Shown: positions 1 to 8,065 of the stretch, piece after piece
Position numbering within the stretch: position 1 is the first letter of the stretch
How the letters are laid out: each line of letters begins with the position of its first letter
NCBI GenBank assembly: GCA_019912395.1
Contig: JAIOIH010000049.1
Coordinates: 62,001-126,000, forward strand
DNA: 64,000 nucleotides
Source of the DNA: Flavobacteriales bacterium
GTDB taxonomy: Bacteria > Bacteroidota > Bacteroidia > Flavobacteriales_F > PHOS-HE28
Direction: 5' to 3'
Made by a program: the position numbers and the translations under genes
Notes under the pieces: generated by a model
Database searches by the model: none
The model's input: the letters and a program-made list of their open reading frames with translations, nothing else
What the model was told of the DNA's origin: nothing

Positions 1-985
1 TGCCGCCCTCTTCCAACTCGAACGTGTATTGAGCGATGGCGTTCATGGTGTCCATGCTCGTAGGTGCAGCGATGCTCACCACGAAGGGTACACCTGCTTG
101 TGCGTCCACAAAGAGACTGGCTGTGCGGAAGGCGAAGTCGTCCAGTAGAAGTGTGTTGTTCAGCCACACATCAACGGTAGCTGCGGCGAGGTCGGCGGAG
201 TTATGCACCACTTGCACACGGGCGGTCGGGATGACGGCGGAAGGCAATGGCACCAAAGGTCCACCTGTGGCCAGGGCCACAAAAAGACCGAATTCCGGGC
301 CATTGCTGTTCGCTGCCGGATCCAGGAAGCCGCTGGCGAGCACAGTGATGGCCGCTCCTCCAAGACCCAAGGTGCTCAAGGGCGCCGAGTAAGCTGCAAC
401 GATGGTGCTGTTCGTAGCATCGCGCACCTGAAGGGTATAGTCGGCAGTGGGCAACGGCAGGTATCCGGCGAATTCGCTGTAGGAGATATCGTTCACAGCC
501 GTGGCGTTCAAAGCACTGCTCTCATACACGTCAACCGTGGGCGCATCGGTGCTACCATGATAGACCAACACGTCGGTGATTCCGCTTGGCGCGGCTTCCT
601 CGGCCATGTCGTACACGGCTAGTTGGAATGGTTGTGCCGGGCTGTAGCCGGTAGGGCTAACAATTCCCGAGGCCACAATAAGGTACTTCGCTCCATCGGC
701 CAAGGTGAAGGTTTGCTCGAAGATGGATTCGCTGGAACTCATACTGCTCGCGGGTGCGATGCCCACGGTCAAGTCCACGCCCACAGGAACGTCCACGAAG
801 GGGGTGGCGGTCCTGAAGTCAAGGTCGTCCAAGAAGAGCGCGCCGTTCACATAAACGTCCACGGAGGCGGCGGCGGCGTCCGCGCAGTTGTGGATGATCT
901 GCACGGTAGCGGTCGATCCGCCCGCCCAAGCTGTCGTGGACAGCGCAAGCCCGAAGGCCAGTAAGATGGTTTTGTTGAGTTGCAT
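1..985 (-). CDS. DUF4397-domain secreted protein, C-terminus cut by window edge
   Basis: Reading the minus strand from an ATG at 985 gives 328 codons with no stop before the left edge, so the gene is partial. The N-terminus (MQLNKTILLAFGLALSTTAWA) is a clear signal peptide. The mature part starts with TVQIIHNCADAAAASVDVYV and later has VLVYHGSTDAPTVDVY and RVQVVHNSADLAAATVDVWL, the repeated IIHNSxDAxxxxVDVY signature of DUF4397, present at least three times. Such proteins in Bacteroidota are exported and often carry a T9SS sorting domain at the end, which here would lie outside the window. The molecular function of DUF4397 is not established. Identification of the domain is firm; the role is unknown. 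Confidence 0.85.
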   Translation of the reverse strand, partial: MQLNKTILLAFGLALSTTAWAGGSTATVQIIHNCADAAAASVDVYVNGALFLDDLDFRTATPFVDVPVGVDLTVGIAPASSMSSSESIFEQTFTLADGAKYLIVASGIVSPTGYSPAQPFQLAVYDMAEEAAPSGITDVLVYHGSTDAPTVDVYESSALNATAVNDISYSEFAGYLPLPTADYTLQVRDATNSTIVAAYSAPLSTLGLGGAAITVLASGFLDPAANSNGPEFGLFVALATGGPLVPLPSAVIPTARVQVVHNSADLAAATVDVWLNNTLLLDDFAFRTASLFVDAQAGVPFVVSIAAPTSMDTMNAIAQYTFELEEGG

Positions 986-1007
986 GGTGTTGTTGGTTTT
1001 GAGGGTG

Positions 1008-1040
1008 CAAACATAACGGACAAAATCGAATGATGTTCAA
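1008..1040 (-). promoter_or_regulatory. Bacteroidota-type promoter of the DUF4397 gene
   Basis: On the minus strand TATGTTTG (1015-1008) fits the -7 consensus TAnnTTTG, with a TTG (1040-1038) 22 bases upstream as a possible -33 element. The -7 ends 22 bases before the ATG at 985. An A/T tract lies just upstream. The spacing is slightly longer than the usual 19 or so, so the -33 call is weaker than the -7. Confidence 0.5.
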
Positions 1041-1334
1041 GAAAAAAAGAAAAAAAGTGAACATCGCCCAATTTGGGCACCTGGCGCATGGACGAAGGAT
1101 GAGCCGTTAATATGGGTACTGGTGAGGTGGAAAGGCCCATTGCATGAGTCGCCCCCAATGCCTTCTGGATGTTTTGCCCCATCGTGGGGGTTGACTGTCC
1201 GTAAAGGATCTGCGAGATACCGGTCAAGCATAGGACAGCTCCACATGGGCTTGGCTTGTCACTTGCGGTGTAGATGCCGATCAACTGGCATTTCGCACCG
1301 GGAAGGTGATGTTGCGGTAACTGAAAAAACGCAC

Positions 1335-1366
1335 ATGTTTAACTTAGTACTATATTTGTCAAACAT
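1335..1366 (+). promoter_or_regulatory. crt operon promoter with overlapping inverted repeat (candidate operator)
   Basis: TATATTTG at 1351-1358 matches the Bacteroidota -7 element and ends only 11 bases before the crtI ATG. It sits inside an imperfect inverted repeat, ATGTTTAAC (1335-1343) and GTCAAACAT (1358-1366), matching at 8 of 9 positions with a 14-base spacer. A regulator bound there would cover the -7 element and start site. In other bacteria carotenoid operons are often controlled by MerR-type light-responsive repressors (CarH/LitR); no such gene is in the window, so the regulator is inferred only. Confidence 0.5.
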
Positions 1367-1369
1367 TCG

Positions 1370-2866
1370 ATGAAGGCTCAATCTTTCAAATCACCTACTG
1401 TGGTCATCATTGGCTCGGGTATCTCGGGCCTTGCAGCGGCGGCCATGTTGGCCCAGCAAGGGTGCAAGGTCACTGTGTTGGAGCGCAACGCGACAGTAGG
1501 TGGACGGGCCCGGACATGGACCCAGGATGGCTTCACCTTCGATATGGGTCCCAGCTTCTATTGGATGCCGGATGTCTTCGAGCGGTTCTTCTCACGCTTC
1601 GCCACATCTGCTTCGGATCATTACGAACTCTGCCGCCTCGACCCTTCCTATTCCGTGATCTTCGGGGAGAATGACCGATGGGGACTTCCAGCCGGGCGCG
1701 CGGCGGTCGCTGAACTGTTCGAGCGGGAGGAAAAGGGAGCAGGCAAGAAGTTGGACCTCTTCCTGGAGGAAGCTGCGATGAAGTACCGCTTGGGCATGCA
1801 GGACATCGTGTACAAGCCCTCGTTGAGCTGGATGGAATATGCGGATGCGCGCATCCTTAGCGGCCTATTGCGAACTTCCATACTCAACTCATTGCGGTCC
1901 CACGTGCGTAAGAATTTCTCCAGCGCACGCATCCGCCAAGTGATGGAATTCCCGGTGCTCTTTCTCGGTGCCACACCTCAGAACACCCCTGCCCTATATA
2001 GTTTAATGAACCATGCGGACGTCGACCTGGGGACCTGGTATCCGATGGGCGGCATGGGCAAGGTGATGGATGCGATGCAACGTGTCGCTAAAGCACAGGG
2101 CGCTGTCATAAGGACTTCCGATGCCGTGGAGCGCATCATCGTGGAGCAAGGCAAGGCCATTGGTGCGAAATCGAAAAGCGGCGTTCATCATGCGGACGTG
2201 GTGCTGGCCACTGCGGATTACCATCATGTGGAGCGGGACCTGATCGAGGCCCCGTATCGATCCTATTCCGAGGCCTACTGGAAGAAGCGGACCATGGCCC
2301 CGAGCACCCTGTTATTTTACATCGGGTTGAATACACGGTTGCAGAACGTGGAACACCATACGCTGTTCTTCGATGAAGACCTCGACCGCCACTGCGCGGA
2401 CATCTTTGAACTCCGTCGTTGGCCGGAAAAGCCGTTGTTCTACTTGAGCTGCACGTCGCGTACGGATCCTTCCACGGCTCCGCCCGGCGGGGAAAACCTG
2501 GTCATCCTCATCCCCATTGCGAGTGATTCCTTGGATGACGAGGACACACGTGAACGTTATTTCCAGATCGTGGCAGAGCGCATGCATCGTCACTTGGGGG
2601 TTGACATCCGCCCGCACATCAAAGTGAAGCGGAGTTATTGCGTGAAGGACCTGGAACGGGATCACAACGCGTACAGGGGCAATGCCTACGGCATGGCAAG
2701 CACATTGCGGCAAACAGGCCCCGCACGGCCCAGCGTGAAGAGCCGAAAGGTGCGTGGACTTTACTTCGCCGGGCAGTTGAGCATACCCGGCCCCGGTATG
2801 CCACCGGCGCTGATCAGCGGTCAAGTGGCAGCGGAACTCATCATGAAAGAGAAACCTTGGAAATGA
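1370..2866 (+). CDS. crtI: Phytoene desaturase (CrtI family)
   Basis: 498 residues, the usual CrtI length. It desaturates phytoene towards lycopene using FAD. The N-terminus has the dinucleotide-binding motif GSGISG (residues 15-20), then LERNATVGGRARTW, typical of the amine-oxidase/CrtI fold. The C-terminus (GLYFAGQLSIPGPGMPPALISG) matches the conserved CrtI FAD-binding end. It is the first gene of a string of overlapping genes: its TGA overlaps the crtB ATG by four bases. Promoter and candidate operator lie immediately upstream. Other CrtI-type oxidases (CrtN, CrtD) are possible by fold, but pairing with crtB, crtZ and a lycopene cyclase supports phytoene desaturase. Confidence 0.92.
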   Translation: MKAQSFKSPTVVIIGSGISGLAAAAMLAQQGCKVTVLERNATVGGRARTWTQDGFTFDMGPSFYWMPDVFERFFSRFATSASDHYELCRLDPSYSVIFGENDRWGLPAGRAAVAELFEREEKGAGKKLDLFLEEAAMKYRLGMQDIVYKPSLSWMEYADARILSGLLRTSILNSLRSHVRKNFSSARIRQVMEFPVLFLGATPQNTPALYSLMNHADVDLGTWYPMGGMGKVMDAMQRVAKAQGAVIRTSDAVERIIVEQGKAIGAKSKSGVHHADVVLATADYHHVERDLIEAPYRSYSEAYWKKRTMAPSTLLFYIGLNTRLQNVEHHTLFFDEDLDRHCADIFELRRWPEKPLFYLSCTSRTDPSTAPPGGENLVILIPIASDSLDDEDTRERYFQIVAERMHRHLGVDIRPHIKVKRSYCVKDLERDHNAYRGNAYGMASTLRQTGPARPSVKSRKVRGLYFAGQLSIPGPGMPPALISGQVAAELIMKEKPWK

Positions 2867-3705
2867 ACACCATTGCGCTTTACGATTCCGTTTGCTCGGA
2901 GGCCAGCAGCACCGTGGTGCGCCGGTACAGCACTTCCTTCTCCATCGGGGTCCGTGCCCTGCACCCGCGCTTTCGCGATCCCATCAAGGCCATCTATGGA
3001 TTCGTGCGCTTCGCGGATGAGATCGTGGACACCTTCCATGGGAACGACAAGCGCGCTTTGTTGGAACGGTTCCGTGTGGATACCTATCGGGCCATCGAGG
3101 AGGGCATCAGCCTGAACCCGATCCTGCACAGCTTCCAGCGTTGCGTGCGGAAGTATGGTATCGGTCGGGAATTGATCGACCCATTCCTGGACAGCATGGC
3201 CATGGACTTGGAGCGCACCGCACATGATCCGGAAACCTTCGCCACCTATGTCCTGGGATCAGCGGAGGTAGTGGGCCTGATGTGCCTCCGCGTATTCTGT
3301 GAAGGGGATGAGACCACTTACTCGCGACTGAAGCCTGCCGCCATTCGGCTGGGTGCCGCATTTCAGAAAGTGAATTTCCTGCGCGACCTGAAAGATGACC
3401 ATGTCGCAATGGGCCGAAGCTATTTCCCCGGGGTGGATGTGAGCCGTTTCGATGAAGTGATGAAGCAGGCGGTGGAGCGGGATATGGAGGCGGATTTCAA
3501 GGCGGCGCTTGGAGGGATCCGTAGATTGCCCAAAGGGTCCCGCTTCGGCGTGTACATCTGCTATGTCTACTACAGGGCGCTGTTCAAGAGGATCCAAGGA
3601 CTTGCTGCGGGCCGGATCATGGAAGACCGCATCCGGGTCGGGAGGCGTGCGAAGATGCGGTTGCTCGCTACGAGTTATTTCAAACACAACTTCGGCTTGA
3701 TATGA
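2863..3705 (+). CDS. crtB: Phytoene synthase
   Basis: 280 residues from an ATG that overlaps the crtI stop (ATGA); a longer open frame starts earlier but lies inside crtI. It condenses two geranylgeranyl diphosphates to phytoene. The two aspartate-rich Mg-diphosphate motifs are visible: DEIVD at residues 52-56 and FLRDLKDDHVAMGRSYFP in the middle of the protein, along with the early YSTSFS signature of squalene/phytoene synthases. Its stop overlaps the idi start, suggesting translational coupling. No crtE (GGPP synthase) is present in the window, so the substrate must come from elsewhere in the genome. Confidence 0.93.
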   Translation: MNTIALYDSVCSEASSTVVRRYSTSFSIGVRALHPRFRDPIKAIYGFVRFADEIVDTFHGNDKRALLERFRVDTYRAIEEGISLNPILHSFQRCVRKYGIGRELIDPFLDSMAMDLERTAHDPETFATYVLGSAEVVGLMCLRVFCEGDETTYSRLKPAAIRLGAAFQKVNFLRDLKDDHVAMGRSYFPGVDVSRFDEVMKQAVERDMEADFKAALGGIRRLPKGSRFGVYICYVYYRALFKRIQGLAAGRIMEDRIRVGRRAKMRLLATSYFKHNFGLI

Positions 3706-4256
3706 TGCGGGATCACACCATCGATGAGCTGGACCAAGTGGTGCTGGTGAACGAGCGCGATGAGGCGATCGGCTCCATGGAGAAGATGGCCGCCCACCGC
3801 CAAGGCGCATTGCACAGGGCTTTCAGCATCTTCCTCTTCGACCGCAGCGGTCGGACACTCCTGCAGCAACGGGCAGAAGGGAAGTACCACAGCGCCGGGC
3901 TTTGGAGCAATGCCTGTTGCAGCCATCCCCGCCCCGGAGAGGGGCTGGCAAGCGCTACTTCGCGCCGACTTTTTGAAGAACTCGGCATCACAAGCGATCT
4001 CATCGAGCGATTTGCCTTTACCTATCAAGCAAGCCTTGGCAATGACCTGCTCGAACACGAGTTCGATCATGTGTTCTTCGGTGGTTTTGAAGGTGATACG
4101 CATCCGGATCCAGAGGAAGTAAAAGCGCTGCGATGGATCGCTCCGGAGCAACTGGATGCGGAGATCCTCGCCGGACCGGAGCGCTTCACACCTTGGTTGT
4201 TGATCTGTTGGGAACAAGTGCGCGAGCACTTGCTCCAGAAGCCTATTCCCCAATGA
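3702..4256 (+). CDS. idi: Isopentenyl-diphosphate delta-isomerase, type 1 (Nudix)
   Basis: 184 residues. It interconverts IPP and DMAPP, feeding the carotenoid pathway. The sequence has the type 1 IDI layout: VVLVNERDEAIG at the start, HRAFSIFLFDRSGRTLLQQRA, the active-site cysteine region LWSNACCSHP, a Nudix-box region ending RRLFEELGI, and the acidic LEHEFDHVFFG. Start overlaps the crtB stop by four bases (two ATG codons in tandem, 3702 and 3705), and its own stop overlaps the photolyase start. An IPP isomerase inside the crt operon would raise the DMAPP supply when pigment synthesis is switched on. Confidence 0.93.
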   Translation: MMRDHTIDELDQVVLVNERDEAIGSMEKMAAHRQGALHRAFSIFLFDRSGRTLLQQRAEGKYHSAGLWSNACCSHPRPGEGLASATSRRLFEELGITSDLIERFAFTYQASLGNDLLEHEFDHVFFGGFEGDTHPDPEEVKALRWIAPEQLDAEILAGPERFTPWLLICWEQVREHLLQKPIPQ

Positions 4257-5593
4257 GCGAAACAAGGCCGGAGGTGAGCATCCATTGGTTCCGTCGGGAC
4301 TTGCGGATCGCCGACAACCACGGGCTGTTTCGGGCCTTGTCCGAGCAGGGTGACGTGCTTCCCCTCTTCATCTTCGATCGCGAGATCCTTGGTCGCTTGG
4401 AGAGCAGGTCTGATCGCCGTGTAGACTTCATCCATCGCGCCTTGGCGGACATCAGGGAGACCCTGGAAGCGCAGGGTGGTGCGCTGTTGATCGAACAAGG
4501 ATCACCGAAGGAGGTCTGGTCCAGCTTGGTTGAGCGCTACAAGATCACAGCGGTCACAGCCAACCATGATCATGAGCCTTATGCGCTCCAGAGGGATGAA
4601 GCGGTGCGCGCGCTCTTGTTGAAGGAGGGGATACCCTTCCATACGTACAAGGACATCAGCATTTTCGAGCGCGGCGAGGTGATGAAGGAAGTCGGTGATC
4701 CCTACACGGTTTTCACGCCGTACAGCCGAAAGTGGAAGGCCCTCTTCACTCCGGAAAAGGCCGAACCCTTCCCCAGTGAAAACGAACTCAGGCGAATCTG
4801 GAAGACCACACCCTTGCCCTTTCCCACACTGTCCTCCATCGGCTTCGAGCCCACGGACCTTCAGGTTCCGCCCGCTGAAGTGGCCGATGAGGTCCTGATG
4901 CACTATGCGCAAACGCGGAACTTGCCTGGGATGGCTGGCACCTCGCGGATGAGCGTACACCTCCGCTTCGGCACGGCGAGCATTCGTGCCGTGGTGCGCA
5001 AGGCCATGGATCACGGAGAGACCTACCTCAACGAGTTGATCTGGCGTGAATTCTTCATGCAGTTGATGTGGCATTTCCCGCGTGTGGTGAATGAGTCGTT
5101 CAAGCCAGCCTATGATCACATCGCATGGACCAACGACCCCGCGTTCTTCCACGCTTGGTGCGAAGGACGTACCGGCTTTCCCTTCGTGGATGCGGGCATG
5201 CGCGAGCTGAGGGCAACCGGCCTGATGCACAATCGAGCACGTATGGTCACAGCGAGCTTTCTAACCAAGCATCTCCTCGCGGATCCGAGCTTGGGCGAAG
5301 CCTGGTTCGCAAAGCATTTGTTGGACTTTGAGCTCAGTAGCAACAATGGCAACTGGCAATGGGCGAGTGGCAGTGGATGTGACGCTTCGCCGTGGTTCCG
5401 CGTCTTCAACCCGACCCTTCAGCAGCAGCGCTTCGACCCGGACCTGCGCTATGTGAAGCGCTGGATACCTGAATACGGTACGGCCCGCTATCCGGAACCG
5501 ATCGTCGATCATGCCACTGCACGGAACAAGGCCATAGAGACATACAAGGCCGGCCTCTCGGAAGGACGCGTAGCGGTGAATGTCCATCATTGA
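4253..5593 (+). CDS. phr: Cryptochrome/deoxyribodipyrimidine photolyase, class I type
   Basis: 446 residues from the ATG overlapping the idi stop; the frame is open further upstream but that part lies inside idi. The N-terminal photolyase domain begins VSIHWFRRDLRIADNHGL. The FAD domain contains LNELIWREFFMQLMWHFP, GFPFVDAGMRELRATGLMHNR, and the C-terminal SSNNGNWQWASGSGCDASPWF with RVFNP, the conserved flavin/tryptophan-chain region of class I CPD photolyases. It is predicted to split UV-induced pyrimidine dimers with blue light. Placement within a carotenoid operon ties repair to pigment production. A (6-4) or signalling cryptochrome cannot be fully excluded by eye. Confidence 0.9.
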   Translation: MSETRPEVSIHWFRRDLRIADNHGLFRALSEQGDVLPLFIFDREILGRLESRSDRRVDFIHRALADIRETLEAQGGALLIEQGSPKEVWSSLVERYKITAVTANHDHEPYALQRDEAVRALLLKEGIPFHTYKDISIFERGEVMKEVGDPYTVFTPYSRKWKALFTPEKAEPFPSENELRRIWKTTPLPFPTLSSIGFEPTDLQVPPAEVADEVLMHYAQTRNLPGMAGTSRMSVHLRFGTASIRAVVRKAMDHGETYLNELIWREFFMQLMWHFPRVVNESFKPAYDHIAWTNDPAFFHAWCEGRTGFPFVDAGMRELRATGLMHNRARMVTASFLTKHLLADPSLGEAWFAKHLLDFELSSNNGNWQWASGSGCDASPWFRVFNPTLQQQRFDPDLRYVKRWIPEYGTARYPEPIVDHATARNKAIETYKAGLSEGRVAVNVHH

Positions 5594-5601
5594 AAAGCAA
5601 C

Positions 5602-5769
5602 ATGACCATGCCAAGGAGGAAAAGAGATCTCATTCTTACCCGGCCAGTGAAGGAAGGGCTCAAGCTGATCAAGATCCGCCTGGACGCGCGCACCGTGATC
5701 ACGGTGGTCAGTAAGAATGCGCTCGAAATGTGGAAGGTGCGATACCCTAATGCCGTGATCATTGGCTAA
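5602..5769 (+). CDS. Small basic protein of 55 residues in the carotenoid operon
   Basis: ATG at 5602, nine bases after the photolyase stop, TAA at 5767-5769. The product is basic: it begins MTMPRRKRDLILTRPVKEG, continues LKLIKIRLDARTVITVVSKN and ends YPNAVIIG. There is no signal peptide or membrane segment. Codon use looks like its neighbours, it fills the only gap in the operon, and its last eight bases overlap the next gene, all supporting a real gene. I have an impression of similar short proteins ending in a WKxKYPNA-like motif in other Bacteroidota, but cannot verify it. Function unknown; nucleic-acid binding is conceivable from the charge only. Confidence 0.65.
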   Translation: MTMPRRKRDLILTRPVKEGLKLIKIRLDARTVITVVSKNALEMWKVRYPNAVIIG

Positions 5770-6232
5770 GCTGCATCACCTCGAGCGGGAGCAATTCCTG
5801 CCCATCCCCCTCCGGGATGCCTGGGGGTTTTTCAGCTCCGCGGCCAATCTTGCGCGCATCACACCCAAGGAGATGGGCTTCGTGATCCGACCGCCCCATC
5901 CGGATGGTCCCATGTACCCCGGCCAACTCATCACCTATACCATCCGGCCCGTGCTGGGCATACCATTGAAATGGGTGACGGTGATCGCTGAAGTCGACGA
6001 GCCGCTATGCTTTGTCGACACACAGCTAAAAGGCCATTACGCCATCTGGCGGCATCGGCACACGTTTCAGGCCGTTCCCGGAGGTACACTGATGAGGGAT
6101 CATGTGGAATACGCCCTTCCTTTGGGGCCCTTGGGTGAGGTGGCGCATATGGCTTTTGTCAACAAGCAGTTGAATGGGATCTTCGACTTCAGGCAACGGA
6201 CCTTGGCACAGCTATTCCCGAAAGAGCCATGA
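5762..6232 (+). CDS. SRPBCC (START-like) family protein
   Basis: 156 residues using a TTG start at 5762; no nearer ATG preserves the fold, and MAKLHHLEREQFLPIPLRDAWGFFSSAANL aligns with typical SRPBCC beginnings (xLxREQFIPxPxxxVWxFFSxPxNLxxITP). ITPKEMGFVI, a central W..H strand and ALPLGPLGEVAH near the end also fit. These helix-grip proteins bind hydrophobic ligands. The gene overlaps the small upstream protein by eight bases and crtZ by four. In photolyase/carotenoid clusters such proteins are common, but a substrate is not known; a carotenoid or quinone precursor is only a guess. Confidence 0.8.
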   Translation: MAKLHHLEREQFLPIPLRDAWGFFSSAANLARITPKEMGFVIRPPHPDGPMYPGQLITYTIRPVLGIPLKWVTVIAEVDEPLCFVDTQLKGHYAIWRHRHTFQAVPGGTLMRDHVEYALPLGPLGEVAHMAFVNKQLNGIFDFRQRTLAQLFPKEP

Positions 6233-6717
6233 GCATTTGGCAGATCATCGGTACCGTGGTGCTCACCTTCGTGATCATGGAGTTCGTGGCGTGGCCCACG
6301 CACCGTTTCGTGATGCATGGTTTTCTGTGGAGCTTGCACAAGGACCATCACCAGCGCGACCATGACCATGTGCTGGAGCGAAATGATTCCTTCTTCCTGC
6401 TGTTCGCCATTCCTTCCATGGCCTTGTTCCTCATCGGCTCCCTGCGCGGCCTGCATACCCCTTGGCTTTGGATCGGTCTGGGCATTCTGCTCTATGGCAT
6501 CGCCTATTTCCTGGTCCACGAGATCTTCATCCATCAACGCATCAAATGGCTGCGCAATTCGAACTCGACCTATTTCCTCGCCCTGCGCCGCGCGCACAAG
6601 GTGCATCACAAGCATACGGGCAAGGAGGATGGGGAATGCTTCGGAATGTTGATCGTGCCGTTCATCTACTTCCGAGAGGCACGTCGGCATAAACGCGAAA
6701 ACAGCTCCGTTGGTTGA
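6229..6717 (+). CDS. crtZ: Beta-carotene hydroxylase (CrtZ, fatty acid hydroxylase superfamily)
   Basis: 162 residues with several hydrophobic membrane segments and the di-iron histidine clusters of the family: HRFVMH (about residues 25-30), HKDHH, HEIFIHQR and HKVHHKH. It hydroxylates the beta-ionone rings of beta-carotene at C3 and C3' giving zeaxanthin. Start overlaps the SRPBCC stop by four bases; the stop overlaps the lycopene cyclase start. Length and motif spacing fit bacterial CrtZ, not the larger CrtR or the P450 types. Confidence 0.92.
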   Translation: MSIWQIIGTVVLTFVIMEFVAWPTHRFVMHGFLWSLHKDHHQRDHDHVLERNDSFFLLFAIPSMALFLIGSLRGLHTPWLWIGLGILLYGIAYFLVHEIFIHQRIKWLRNSNSTYFLALRRAHKVHHKHTGKEDGECFGMLIVPFIYFREARRHKRENSSVG

Positions 6718-7436
6718 TGTGGACCTACCTCTGGATCGATCTCGGTGCATTCGCCGTGCCGTTCCTGTTCAGCTTCCATCCCCGCTTGCGTTTCGATCGG
6801 CAATGGCATGCCGCATGGCCTGCCATACTGGGCATGATGCTGCTCTTCATACCGTGGGATGCATGGGCCACATCCCGGGGTATCTGGGGGTTCGATCCGG
6901 AGCATCTCGTGGGTCCCAACCTGTTGGGCCTGCCCATTGAGGAATGGCTCTTTTTTATCTGCATCCCGTATGCTTGCCTCTTCACTTACCATTGCTTCAA
7001 CGTTCTTGGTGTGAAGGACTACCTCAGGCCCTACGCTAAAGGAATCACACGCGGTCTTATTGCTGCGTCGGTCCTGATCGCCGTGTTCTTTCCACACCAG
7101 CTGTACACCTGCATCACCTTCGCACTGCTCGCCTTCTTTCTCGTGATGGTCACACTTTGGTCGGAACCGCAGTGGATGGGCCGTGCCTATTTTACGTATG
7201 TCGTTCTGCTCGTACCCTTCCTGATCGTGAACGGGTTGTTGACCGGGACCGGCATGGACCAATCCGTGGTCTGGTATGACGAAGCGCACATTCTGGGCTT
7301 GCGCATCATCTCGATCCCCGTGGAGGATGTGTTCTACGGGCTGTTGATGTTCCTGCTTACCGCGTTGATCCATGAGGCGCTGTTGGCCCGGAAGGGGAAA
7401 GCCCAAAGCCGGCCCGGTAAGCAGCTCCCCCGATAG
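6717..7436 (+). CDS. Lycopene beta-cyclase, membrane CrtYcd type
   Basis: 239 residues from ATG 6717 (a TTG one codon earlier, at 6714, is also possible). The protein is almost wholly membrane-embedded (seven or so hydrophobic segments). It carries the twin signatures of the lycopene cyclase domain: WDAWATSRGIWGF and LPIEEWLFF in the first half, and the matching second half with IISIPVEDVFYGLLMFLL. This is the single-chain fused form of heterodimeric CrtYc/CrtYd cyclases found in Bacteroidota. It would convert lycopene to beta-carotene, just before CrtZ in the pathway. Last gene of the operon; the next gene is convergent. Confidence 0.9.
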   Translation: MWTYLWIDLGAFAVPFLFSFHPRLRFDRQWHAAWPAILGMMLLFIPWDAWATSRGIWGFDPEHLVGPNLLGLPIEEWLFFICIPYACLFTYHCFNVLGVKDYLRPYAKGITRGLIAASVLIAVFFPHQLYTCITFALLAFFLVMVTLWSEPQWMGRAYFTYVVLLVPFLIVNGLLTGTGMDQSVVWYDEAHILGLRIISIPVEDVFYGLLMFLLTALIHEALLARKGKAQSRPGKQLPR

Positions 7437-7565
7437 GCTCCGTGCCTGCAGCGGTGCCGCTCTTATCCGCCTTCCGGTCCAGTGGCATCGGCACGTCGGT
7501 CTCCCGGAAATGCGTTTCCGGCGGAACGAGGGCGATGTGGCGGGGATCCGGTGCAAGGGAACGCT

Positions 7566-7982
7566 CTACCGGAGCGTGGTGCCGATCGCACCGTACCACG
7601 GGTGGATCTCATACTTCAACTGCCCGGTCCGTACGAAGGGGTCCGATCGCAAATGGCCTTCCACCTCCTCACGCGAGTCGCAATCGTAGAGTAATAGACC
7701 TCTCCAGTCCCCTTCGTCGCCGAACGGACCGGCCATTTGCAGCAGCCCACGCTTGGCCTGCTCCTCCTGGTGCTCCAGGTGTTGTCTGAGCGTGGAGGCC
7801 GATGTGGCACTGTCCAAAGGAGGTGCATCCCCCCTGGTGTAGAGCACGAACCAGTATTGTTTCATGTGGTAGGTGCTGTCGGCGATGGTAACCTCGAACG
7901 TGCGTTGGGCAAGGGAGGCTCCAACCATCTGGAGGAAAAAGCCAAGTGTGATGAGGAGGCGCATGATGAAGGTCCTGGTCAT
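7566..7982 (-). CDS. Exported YCII-related protein
   Basis: 138 residues (or 132 from the internal ATG at 7964, which gives a cleaner signal peptide MRLLITLGFFLQMVGASLAQ). The mature part has YWFVLYTRGDAPP, LRQHLEHQEEQAKRGLLQMAGPF, then RGLLLYDCDSREEVEGHLRSDPFV and IHPWYGA, which is the YCII/dimeric ferredoxin-like fold pattern. The role of YCII proteins is mostly unknown; secreted forms occur in Bacteroidota. It converges with the crt operon across a 129-bp gap and diverges from the cystathionine gamma-synthase gene. Confidence 0.75.
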   Translation of the reverse strand: MTRTFIMRLLITLGFFLQMVGASLAQRTFEVTIADSTYHMKQYWFVLYTRGDAPPLDSATSASTLRQHLEHQEEQAKRGLLQMAGPFGDEGDWRGLLLYDCDSREEVEGHLRSDPFVRTGQLKYEIHPWYGAIGTTLR

Positions 7983-8065
7983 GGAGGTTCATGTGGTTCG
8001 GATAAAAGTATCCAGCTTCCCGTTTGACGGCACCCCTACTTTCGCGGGTCAATTCAAACCCTGCC

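Larger units (their letters stand above)
986..1369. other. Intergenic region between DUF4397 gene and crtI
   Basis: This 384-bp divergent region holds the promoter of the left gene (1008-1040) and the crtI promoter/operator (1335-1366). A 13-bp palindrome, GCCCAATTTGGGC, lies at 1066-1078. I see no convincing gene in 1080-1330; the open frames there have no recognisable domain, signal peptide or family resemblance. Confidence 0.6.

Noticed and set aside
1080-1373. ORFs between the DUF4397 gene and crtI on both strands
   Set aside because: No family resemblance, no promoter for them and they overlap the crtI promoter/operator.
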